From contig QAMI01000019.1 in the NCBI GenBank assembly GCA_003150395.1, positions 1 to 21,025 of the forward strand: 21,025 nt of DNA, given 5' to 3'. The notes under the pieces were generated by a model. That model was not told the DNA's origin, ran no database searches, and saw only the letters and a list, made by a program, of their open reading frames with translations. Origin of the DNA: Candidatus Gastranaerophilales bacterium (lineage in GTDB: Bacteria > Cyanobacteriota > Vampirovibrionia > Gastranaerophilales > Gastranaerophilaceae). Of the stretch, positions 1 to 5,749 are shown in pieces; the stretch's first letter is position 1; each line of letters starts with the position of its first letter. Both the position numbers and the translations under genes were made by a program.

Positions 1-126
1 AAAATGCCTCCAAATATCAAACAGCTTTCAGTTGCTCCTCTTTTGGGTCAGGCAATTTCAAGAATCCATGACGGTGAAAGCGTAAGTTCGCTTTTTGGTT
101 TTGAAAAAGATATTCAAGTAAGTTAG
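1..126 (+). CDS. prs: Ribose-phosphate pyrophosphokinase (PRPP synthetase), C-terminal end only
   Basis: The reading frame is open from the left edge and stops at TAG 124-126, giving the last 41 residues of a protein that starts outside the window. The tail contains the blocks LSVAPLLGQAISRIHDGES and VSSLFGF. These match the well-known C-terminus of bacterial PRPP synthetases, where the pattern is VLSVAPLLAEAI-RIHEG-SVSSLF. PRPP synthetase makes 5-phosphoribosyl 1-diphosphate from ribose 5-phosphate and ATP in the cytoplasm for nucleotide, His, Trp and NAD synthesis. An intrinsic terminator follows about 30 nt after the stop, so this is the last gene of its transcript. The call rests on this short but distinctive tail. 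Confidence 0.85.
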   Translation, partial: KMPPNIKQLSVAPLLGQAISRIHDGESVSSLFGFEKDIQVS

Positions 127-154
127 AAACAAATAAAAAGGAAGATGAAAAAGT

Positions 155-180
155 ATGCCGCTTATAAAGCGGCATTTTTT
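155..180 (+). terminator. Intrinsic terminator after prs, probably bidirectional
   Basis: A perfect 9-bp stem (ATGCCGCTT 155-163 with AAGCGGCAT 167-175) has a 3-nt loop and runs into a T-tract (175-181). It ends the prs transcript. On the opposite strand the stem is followed by ACTTTTTC, so it could also stop the convergent amidohydrolase transcript that ends at 199. Confidence 0.9.
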
Positions 181-198
181 TACTTTTTCTCAACTTAT

Positions 199-1338
199 TT
201 ACTTATTTATTAAACCTTCTTCTTTTGACGGAGACATTTTATCTGCAAGCAGCCCTAGCACTCCTAACGCCGCAAGAGCAAGGCCTATAAAGGAAACAAC
301 TTTTAAAGTCGAAATACTTTTTATATTTTTTTCTTTAACTTGTGCCCATTGTTTTTGAAAGAATAGTTCATCTGCATTCTTATAAAAAATCTTTTCTATT
401 AATTCATCAGCTTTATCATTAAAGTTTTGTTTAATAACTGTCTTCAAATCTCCTACGGATTTTTCATAAGCTTGAACCGGTGAATAATTTTCTCTTAAAG
501 CTTCACCAAAACAACCTAAAGGTGCGTCTGTTCCAAAAAGAATACGATCTGTTGCATTACGTTTTTGAAGTTCTTTTATAAGTGTGACAACGCTGGGTTG
601 TTCACTGCTGCTTAACCCGTTTGCACCCCAATCAACCCAAGACAAATCAACATAAAGCTTTGCATCGTTGTTGTCTATTGATTTTAACAGAACTTCAATG
701 GCGTTTTGGTGCGATTTTGCATCCCCAGCTCCCATATGAGCCATTACAACCGGAACATCCGGATAAACTTTAGCAGCTCTGTAAATTGCCTCAGGTGAAG
801 ATATATTGTCCGCCACATTGCCGGTTTCATCTATGGAAACATCTGAATGAAAAACACAGGGAAGGTTATTTTTTTTTGCTACATACATATAAGCCCTATA
901 AACATCACTGTCGGCTGGTGTTTTAAAGTTTCTCGGATGAAATTTAAGCCCAACAAATTTACCGGGATTTTCACTGATGAGCCTATTAATATTTGTTGCA
1001 TTGCCATTTGTTTTAGATGGCTGACAGGCAGCAAGGGCAAAAAACTTACGGTTTTTCTCGCAGAAATCCAGCATTGCTTTATTTCCTGTCATTTCGTCTT
1101 TAAGCACGTCTTCTACAAAACAATCCAGATTTGATATTATAGCTTTTTCAACCGAATCCTTCTGCTTCACTCCCTGAACGGAAACCTCAAGCGGAGATTT
1201 TACAAATCTATCCATAAAATCATTATCAAAATTTAGGAGTTCTTTTGATTCTTGGGTTCTTTTCCAATGACCTGAATGCATATGCGAATCTATTATCGCA
1301 CTGCCAAATGACACTCCCTCCACACTGTGAATCCTCAT
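199..1338 (-). CDS. Amidohydrolase-2-like metal-dependent hydrolase with C-terminal membrane anchor
   Basis: This 379-residue protein has the order of motifs seen in amidohydrolase-2 (PF04909-type) TIM-barrel enzymes. These are an HxH metal site (H19, H21 in IDSHMHSG), GLKFHPRN (K132, H134), VFHSD (H164), MAHMGAGD (H201) and ILFGTDAPLG (D271). The metal ligands needed for hydrolysis therefore appear present; the substrate is unknown. A hydrophobic segment near residues 346-364 after a charged linker looks like a single C-terminal transmembrane helix, ending in a short charged tail. That is unusual for this normally soluble family. There is no signal peptide, so the catalytic domain is probably cytoplasmic and tail-anchored (inference). 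The N-terminus carries a short GVSFG motif just before the barrel. Its ATG overlaps the stop of the upstream 621-residue gene by ATGA, so the two are probably translationally coupled. Confidence 0.8.
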   Translation of the reverse strand: MRIHSVEGVSFGSAIIDSHMHSGHWKRTQESKELLNFDNDFMDRFVKSPLEVSVQGVKQKDSVEKAIISNLDCFVEDVLKDEMTGNKAMLDFCEKNRKFFALAACQPSKTNGNATNINRLISENPGKFVGLKFHPRNFKTPADSDVYRAYMYVAKKNNLPCVFHSDVSIDETGNVADNISSPEAIYRAAKVYPDVPVVMAHMGAGDAKSHQNAIEVLLKSIDNNDAKLYVDLSWVDWGANGLSSSEQPSVVTLIKELQKRNATDRILFGTDAPLGCFGEALRENYSPVQAYEKSVGDLKTVIKQNFNDKADELIEKIFYKNADELFFQKQWAQVKEKNIKSISTLKVVSFIGLALAALGVLGLLADKMSPSKEEGLINK

Positions 1339-3200
1339 ACAAATATATCTCCTATATTAACATCATTATCAGCTCTGCGCTTGATAACATATTCTCCCAA
1401 TCTTGAGTAGCCGACTTCATATGCGGCTCTTTGACAAATCTTTGCGTTATCTTCTTCACCGCGTTTACGTGCTACTTCTGCCAACCTGTGGAATAATCTT
1501 TGAATTTCATTTATATATTTATCTTTATCAGACTCAGAAAAGCTTAATCTGTAATTTTTACATACATTGTTTAAGTAAAAATTATAAAGTCCGTTAGCTT
1601 CATCATAATTGCCAAGCTCAAACTTGAGATTTGCCAAATCTTTATATGCTTTCATATGCATTGAATTATTTGGGCTAAAACCATCCATATCAATATATTC
1701 TACTGCCTTTGAAAGGTATTTTACGGCATCATTAAGATTTCCGATATTTCTTTGGTCTGAAGCATTAGAAAGTAAATTTAATATGGCACTATTTAAACTC
1801 AAATTGTTGTATGCTTTTAAGTTATCTTTTATACGACGTTTATCAATATCCCGCTTGATTGCAGATAGTATTGAATAAGAGCTTCCCCACATTGCCTTAA
1901 CACTTGGTCTGCCGCTGTTTTCACAATCACCTTTCGGATAAATTATTTTGTAATCTCCGTTACGTCTGAAAAAGTTTTGTAATTTATAATCTACAAAATC
2001 GCCCTTTGCAAATATTTTCTTTTCCCGCAATTCGTTTTCATCGAACAGCTTCCAGACAGGATAAAGTTTTCCTGAAAAAGACTCATCAATTCTATTTTCA
2101 TGCATTGCCTGTTTAAACCTGTAGGTTTCAGCATCATCTGCAACTGCTTCGTCTACACTTAACCCGACAAATTTTGCAATATCTTTGACTTCATCATTAT
2201 ACGGGAATTCCTCTACCGGATACTCGTTTGTTATGGTGTCATTAAAGCTGTAGCCTTTGATTTTACCGTTTTCTCTTATTGGATAAAGGTTAAAAACTCC
2301 TCTTGCACCGTCGTTTACTGTTGTATCATAGGAAGAGTATATGTGGTCAGAAAATCCATCCATTTTTTTCAAATTTACAACGTCTGCCTTTGAAAGCGCC
2401 AGAAGATTAAAATCGTACCAGCCCTGATCTTTTATGTAATTCAGCATATTGTGGACTTTGTTATCTTCGTCATAACCGGTTGCCAGATAGTTGGTCAGTT
2501 CAGGTTTTTCACCCCTTTCACCTGCAAGCCAGTTAAGAGTTTCCTCCTGAGGGTGTCCCGCAGGAACGTACACTTTTTTACATTTTAACTTATTGATTTC
2601 TTCTATAATTCCATATGCATATTCTAGACCTAGATTTTGAGGATCCATATATTCGATATATTTACGGTATTTATCAGGTTCGGTATAAAGACGTGCCAAA
2701 AACTCAAGCAATTTTTCTTTTGAAGACTGCATAGTATGCGGTTTTAGATGAATATAATTACCCATTACCCTCTTGTACTGCTCGGCGAGGTTTTCGAGCG
2801 AAACAGGAATTATAATCGGAACCGCAACGTATGAATTTTCATCAGTAAGACCGTAATCATTTAGTCTGCGCAATTGTGTTTCTATATTTTTCAAAGGTTT
2901 ATTCAAATTATATTCGTTATTTGGAGCGTCCTCAGCTCTTCGCATATGAAGTTCTATATCTTTACCTGCAGTAGTAGCAAAATGCTGCATATCTGTTGCA
3001 TGGTTTCCTCCATCTACTATGTAAACAGGATATCCCATAAAGTTAATCATTTTATGGGCTGCAACAGGCTGTGAAGATTTGACAAAAACATCATTTGCCG
3101 TTTTATTAAAAAAAGGAGTTTGTACATAATTTTTTTTATTATTTTTAATATTATTGATTGAATTATTTGTCCATAGCGTAGAAATAGAACTTATTCTCAT
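1335..3200 (-). CDS. Hypothetical protein, 621 residues, with C-terminal TPR-like helices; partner of the amidohydrolase
   Basis: I do not recognise a named family. The first about 50 residues are Asn/Lys-rich and probably disordered. A mixed alpha/beta region follows, including INFMGYPVYIVDGGNHATD (near 53-71), VAVPIIIPVS and KVYVPAGHPQEETLNWLAGE. The last about 170 residues are helical with TPR-like spacing (for example the segments at LNDAVKYLSKAVEYI and ELGNYDEANGLYNFYL). No signal peptide or transmembrane helix is visible. The stop overlaps the amidohydrolase start by ATGA, which predicts coupled synthesis and a joint function. The GGNHATD segment and the several conserved-looking His/Asp residues could be catalytic, but this cannot be decided from one sequence. 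The upstream region has only a weak SD-like GAAAGAG. Confidence 0.75.
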   Translation of the reverse strand: MRISSISTLWTNNSINNIKNNKKNYVQTPFFNKTANDVFVKSSQPVAAHKMINFMGYPVYIVDGGNHATDMQHFATTAGKDIELHMRRAEDAPNNEYNLNKPLKNIETQLRRLNDYGLTDENSYVAVPIIIPVSLENLAEQYKRVMGNYIHLKPHTMQSSKEKLLEFLARLYTEPDKYRKYIEYMDPQNLGLEYAYGIIEEINKLKCKKVYVPAGHPQEETLNWLAGERGEKPELTNYLATGYDEDNKVHNMLNYIKDQGWYDFNLLALSKADVVNLKKMDGFSDHIYSSYDTTVNDGARGVFNLYPIRENGKIKGYSFNDTITNEYPVEEFPYNDEVKDIAKFVGLSVDEAVADDAETYRFKQAMHENRIDESFSGKLYPVWKLFDENELREKKIFAKGDFVDYKLQNFFRRNGDYKIIYPKGDCENSGRPSVKAMWGSSYSILSAIKRDIDKRRIKDNLKAYNNLSLNSAILNLLSNASDQRNIGNLNDAVKYLSKAVEYIDMDGFSPNNSMHMKAYKDLANLKFELGNYDEANGLYNFYLNNVCKNYRLSFSESDKDKYINEIQRLFHRLAEVARKRGEEDNAKICQRAAYEVGYSRLGEYVIKRRADNDVNIGDIFV

Positions 3201-3308
3201 AAAAACACTCTTTCGTTTCCATTAACACCCACATATACTTAAACTCCAAAATAAAATATTTGCTAGCAAAAGGTGTGTTTTTTACAAAAACTTTACAAAA
3301 CATAACAA

Positions 3309-3334
3309 AAACACCGGCATTTTTACCGGTGTTT
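3309..3334 (-). terminator. Intrinsic terminator of the 104-residue gene
   Basis: AAACACCGG (3309-3317) pairs perfectly with CCGGTGTTT (3326-3334) across an 8-nt loop. It lies 15 nt beyond the stop of the minus-strand gene at 3350. Read on the minus strand, the stem ends in an interrupted T-rich tail (TTTTGTTATG). Confidence 0.7.
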
Positions 3335-3349
3335 ATTATACTTATAAAA

Positions 3350-3664
3350 TTATCCTATTGCGATTGTCCTGCCTGTTAAAACAGTACCATCGTCTTTATA
3401 CGCCAATATCTTCTCTGAAAAATTATTTTGAAAAGGATTCAGACCGTTATAAAAAGGATTGTCCATACGGGTTTTAGACAAAAAGCTAAAACTTCCAGGG
3501 TCATAATTCTGTTCGTATCGAGCAGTTTCACTAGTTCCGGCTACCTTTGATGTATCATAGTAGTTCGTGTCATTTCCGGCTCGCTGCAAACCAATTTGTG
3601 CGTCATCACCAAGATTTATTCTGTTTACAGGAGCAATACTGCCATTATTGTATCCGCTCGACAT
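3350..3664 (-). CDS. Small hypothetical protein, 104 residues
   Basis: I do not recognise this protein. It is polar, rich in Asn, Gly, Asp, Ser and Tyr, and has no signal peptide, transmembrane helix or predicted long helix. The composition suggests a largely disordered or secreted/structural polypeptide. That it is a real gene is supported by three things: a purine-rich ribosome-binding stretch (GAAAGGTCGAGG) just before the ATG, a good terminator directly downstream, and its position as a single gene in an otherwise unoccupied interval. It is transcribed away from the AT-rich region 3690-3800, where its promoter must lie. CATAAT and TATAGT near 3690-3705 on the minus strand are possible -10 elements, but no convincing -35 was found. 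Confidence 0.55.
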   Translation of the reverse strand: MSSGYNNGSIAPVNRINLGDDAQIGLQRAGNDTNYYDTSKVAGTSETARYEQNYDPGSFSFLSKTRMDNPFYNGLNPFQNNFSEKILAYKDDGTVLTGRTIAIG

Positions 3665-3880
3665 ATCCTCGACCTTTCTCTTTAAGTTTAACTATATTAT
3701 GCCCGAATTCAGTAAATTCAGCACATTTAAGGTTAAATTTTTTAAAAATTCATATTCTTATATATATAAAGTATATATATTTTACATAATTGCCTTTTTG
3801 TCAGTCTACATCTTTACATTCGTTTACAAATAAGACATGCCCGTTTTTTATAAAAAATAACAATATATTAAGTTTTGTAA

Positions 3881-3897
3881 AGTGTAAATTCTACACT
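3881..3897. repeat. Inverted repeat AGTGTA-N5-TACACT upstream of the sRNA promoter
   Basis: Perfect 6-bp arms are separated by 5 nt. It lies about 47 nt upstream of the TTGACA box at 3944. A similar dyad (AGTGT-N7-ACACT, 3989-4005) lies just downstream of the predicted transcription start. It may be an operator or simply part of a hairpin. Confidence 0.4.
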
Positions 3898-3943
3898 ATA
3901 TCAGTATTTTCAGGTTTGCTTATAAAAAGATTAAAAAGATTAG

Positions 3944-3972
3944 TTGACATTTTAAAACCAGTATGCAATAAT
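3944..3972 (+). promoter_or_regulatory. Sigma70-type promoter: TTGACA - 17 nt - AATAAT
   Basis: A perfect -35 hexamer (3944-3949) is separated by exactly 17 nt from a -10 with 5 of 6 consensus bases (3967-3972). The start of transcription would be near 3979. No ORF with a ribosome-binding site follows before the terminator at 4092-4118. This is the best -35/-10 pair I found in the window. Confidence 0.6.
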
Positions 3973-3978
3973 AAGGAC

Positions 3979-4118
3979 ATAAGATTTAAGTGTAGTCGAA
4001 ACACTAAATATAAATAGATTCATTAACCCCAAAAACATATAAACTCCTAAATAATAAACACTAAAAGAGACCATTAGGATGCAGAAAACGACCCACTCAG
4101 AAATGAGTGGTTTTTTTT
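3979..4118 (+). ncRNA. Candidate small RNA, about 140 nt
   Basis: The sequence shows a consensus promoter, then about 110 nt without a credible start codon plus SD, then a strong intrinsic terminator. Three stem-loops can be drawn: a 5' hairpin (AGTGT 3989-3993 with ACACT 4001-4005), a middle hairpin (TCCTAA near 4044-4052 with TTAGGA near 4074-4079, large A-rich loop) and the GAAA-capped terminator. The middle stem contains ACTCCT, a sequence able to pair with Shine-Dalgarno GGAGU; in the folded form it is masked by the AGGA arm. It does not look like tmRNA, RNase P RNA, SRP RNA or 6S RNA. Whether it is a trans-acting regulator is inference. Confidence 0.5.
4093..4118 (+). terminator. Strong intrinsic terminator, GAAA tetraloop, T8
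   Basis: CCACTCA (4093-4099) pairs perfectly with TGAGTGG (4104-4110) around a GAAA loop and is followed by eight T residues (4111-4118). No plus-strand coding gene precedes it, so it most likely ends the candidate sRNA. Confidence 0.9.
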
Positions 4119-4122
4119 GTGC

Positions 4123-4383
4123 TACGCACGTAGACACATTGGAACTGGATTAGGTAATTGCGCTTATCAAAACTTTCTTGAAATTTTTTGAAGTTTCATC
4201 AGGGCGCTGAGAAGGATGTTTGTTTTTTCAACTTATAAGCCGAAAGTGCCCGATATTGACATAAATACGCACGTAGACACTTTGGATATGGACTAGGTGA
4301 CTGCGCTGGCAAAGACTATCTTGTAATTTTTTGAAGTTTTATCAGACAGCTCGAAAGGGCTGCGTTTCTCCAACCTTTAATCC
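4123..4383. repeat. Two direct copies of an intergenic repeat, 143-nt period
   Basis: Copy 1 begins at TACGCACGTAGACAC (4123-4137) and copy 2 at the identical 15-mer (4266-4280). The two align without gaps for about 118 nt. By eye, 66 of the first 80 positions are identical, including ATTTTTTGAAGTTT. Each copy opens with an inverted TACG-CA-CGTA. In the frame starting at 4126/4269 both copies read ARRH-GxGLGxCA-LxIF and stop at TGA, but neither has a start codon. Copy 2 carries a 6-bp hairpin with a GAAA loop (4347-4362) that is not conserved in copy 1. Function is unknown. It could be a genome-wide repeat family, decayed gene ends or RNA structure. Confidence 0.75.
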
Positions 4384-4402
4384 GCAAAAATTCTCTTTTT
4401 GC
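4384..4402 (-). other. Small hairpin after the GNAT-like gene, possible weak terminator
   Basis: GCAAAAA (4384-4390) pairs with TTTTTGC (4396-4402), 7 nt past the stop codon. The stem is mostly A:T and there is no clean T-tract on the minus strand, so termination here would be weak. Confidence 0.3.
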
Positions 4403-4408
4403 ACTTGC

Positions 4409-5122
4409 TTATATTTTATAATCTATTTCATGTTTTTTAAAAAGCTTGTTGTAAAATGAGGCATACTTTTTAATATCACTTTTTGTAAGGCACATTGGCA
4501 TTTGCATATCTATTTCAGCTTCAGACCAACGTTTTGCGTTACCACGAATGTATTTTGCGATTAAAGAATTAACTTCTTTAAAATATTTCAAACTAAATCC
4601 TTTTTTTGCAATATCCTCAAGTATCTTTTCCGCTTCTTGCGGGAATGAACCGACGGAATACTCGCTTGAGGATATCTTTTTCAATGCTTTAATCAAATCT
4701 TTTTTTTCTGTTATATTCGGAGTAAGCCTGTATTTTATATGAAACGGCATTGCACTTGGAACTGATTCCATAATCATTTTCTCAATACCGTTTTCTTTCA
4801 TTTGAATAATACTTGCGAGCCTAAGAAGTTCACCAAGCCCCAAACCTTGTTTACGTTTAGTTACATTCATCTCTGAACCCTCAAAAAGGTTAGGCATACA
4901 ACCCATAAAATAATCATGTGTACCTAAAGGAGCCATACGCCCATCTGAAATTATAGTTATACCATTTGTTTGCTTCCATTTTGCATCTGGCATTGTCTCA
5001 AGAAAAAAAGTTTTACCTTTTGACTTTACCGGAACTCTTTTAATAAATTTCCAATTATTATAAGTATAAAACTCAAGAGTTGAGGGAAATTTTAGCTGGG
5101 GTTTTCTAAAAATATTGAACAT
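4409..5122 (-). CDS. GNAT-like N-acetyltransferase-fold protein
   Basis: This 237-residue protein carries the acetyl-CoA pyrophosphate-binding signature of GNAT enzymes, R/Q-x-x-G-x-G/A, seen here as RKQGLGLGELL (residues 90-100). It is followed by a helix and by KMIMESVPSAMPFHIKYRL (115-133), which resembles the next strand and helix of the fold. The N-terminal third is mostly beta, as in the first strands of GNAT. The C-terminal about 95 residues are a lysine-rich helical extension beyond a typical GNAT domain. The substrate is unknown. It lies 33 nt downstream of rsmG on the same strand, so it is probably the last gene of that transcript. The start has no strong SD. The family call rests mainly on one motif. 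Confidence 0.6.
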   Translation of the reverse strand: MFNIFRKPQLKFPSTLEFYTYNNWKFIKRVPVKSKGKTFFLETMPDAKWKQTNGITIISDGRMAPLGTHDYFMGCMPNLFEGSEMNVTKRKQGLGLGELLRLASIIQMKENGIEKMIMESVPSAMPFHIKYRLTPNITEKKDLIKALKKISSSEYSVGSFPQEAEKILEDIAKKGFSLKYFKEVNSLIAKYIRGNAKRWSEAEIDMQMPMCLTKSDIKKYASFYNKLFKKHEIDYKI

Positions 5123-5155
5123 ATAAAAATTAAGACTTCTAAAAATTTATTTTTG

Positions 5156-5749
5156 CTATTTGAATTTTATTACAATAAGATTTCTTGTATGATTTTCGCA
5201 CAAAGGTAATTCATATTCAATAATATCCGCAATTTCAAGTTTAAATTTCTTCAAAACCGCTTGAGCCTCCTGAATTTCTTCGTCAGTGCGACGGGATTTA
5301 AAAGCTATAAAATACCCGTTTTTTTCTAGCAAAGGGGCTGCATAGGAAGATATAATCTTCAACGGAGCAACCGCGCGAGAGGTTATTATATCAAACTTTC
5401 TGTCTAAATTTTCAGCACGTTCACAGATTGTATGAAGATTTTGTATATTGAGCGCAATTTTCATATTTTCGATGGCATAAATTTTTTTTCTTATGCTATC
5501 GAGCGCGAAAACCTCTATTTCGGGATACGCAAGCGCAACCGGCACTGAGGGAAAACCGCCGCCGGCGCCAATATCAAGCAAGGTTTGGCCTTGTCCGTAT
5601 TTTTCAAAAACTTTTGAGATTGCAAGACTGTCAAAAATATGTTTTTCCCAGAGGAATTTTTCATCATTTTTCGAAATTAAATTGAGTTTTGAGTTTTCTT
5701 GCAAAAAAACTTTCATATAGTTTTCAAAATCTGATTTATTGAATTTCAT
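5156..5749 (-). CDS. rsmG: 16S rRNA (guanine527-N7)-methyltransferase RsmG
   Basis: RsmG (GidB) transfers a methyl group from SAM to N7 of G527 in the 530 loop of 16S rRNA; its loss is linked to low-level streptomycin resistance in other bacteria. From the ATG at 5749 the protein has 197 residues. It shows the N-terminal NSKLNLIS block (family: W-N---NLT), the SAM-binding LLDIGAGGGFPSVP (57-70) and the family signature TSRAVAPL (123-130). Length fits the family. The frame is open to an ATG at 5791, but I chose 5749. AAGGA lies 11 nt before it, and the longer form would add 14 residues that are not family-like and overlap the upstream gene by 56 nt. The chosen start still overlaps the STAND-TPR gene by 14 nt. 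Confidence 0.93.
   Translation of the reverse strand: MKFNKSDFENYMKVFLQENSKLNLISKNDEKFLWEKHIFDSLAISKVFEKYGQGQTLLDIGAGGGFPSVPVALAYPEIEVFALDSIRKKIYAIENMKIALNIQNLHTICERAENLDRKFDIITSRAVAPLKIISSYAAPLLEKNGYFIAFKSRRTDEEIQEAQAVLKKFKLEIADIIEYELPLCENHTRNLIVIKFK

Larger units (their letters stand above)
3665..4408. other. Gene-free 744-bp interval (promoters, candidate sRNA, direct repeats)
   Basis: No convincing protein-coding gene is present. 3665-3880 is very AT-rich (runs of TATA around 3755-3785) and probably holds the promoter of the small minus-strand gene. 3881-4118 holds an inverted repeat, a consensus promoter and a candidate sRNA with terminator. 4123-4383 holds two diverged copies of a 143-nt-period repeat. 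4384-4402 is a small A/T-stem hairpin next to the stop of the GNAT-like gene. Confidence 0.6.

Noticed and set aside
155..358. 67-residue plus-strand ORF after prs
   Set aside because: It begins within the prs terminator stem, has no SD, and is antisense to the end of the amidohydrolase.
3547..4017. Three overlapping plus-strand ORFs of 75-88 residues
   Set aside because: They are low-complexity, Phe/Tyr/Ile-rich products of AT-rich DNA, without SD, antisense to the 104-residue gene or lying over the promoter region.
3952..4137. 61-residue minus-strand ORF with GTG start over the sRNA and its terminator
   Set aside because: It has no ribosome-binding site, covers the terminator hairpin, and starts inside repeat copy 1. 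Promoter and terminator both point to the plus strand.
4079..4153. 24-codon plus-strand ORF starting at ATG 4079, a possible leader peptide
   Set aside because: It would be read through the terminator stem and T8 into the repeat. The AGG is directly against the ATG, and there is no downstream plus-strand gene to attenuate.
4188..4190. Read-through of TGA in the repeat frame as a sign of UGA recoding
   Set aside because: Confident genes in the window (the amidohydrolase partner, for example) end at TGA in normal positions, and no family motif needs in-frame UGA as a sense codon.
4123..4383. Reading the direct repeat as a CRISPR array or integron attC pair
   Set aside because: There are only two copies, each over 100 nt and diverged. 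There are no short identical repeats with unique spacers, no cas genes, no integrase, and no clear attC core sites.
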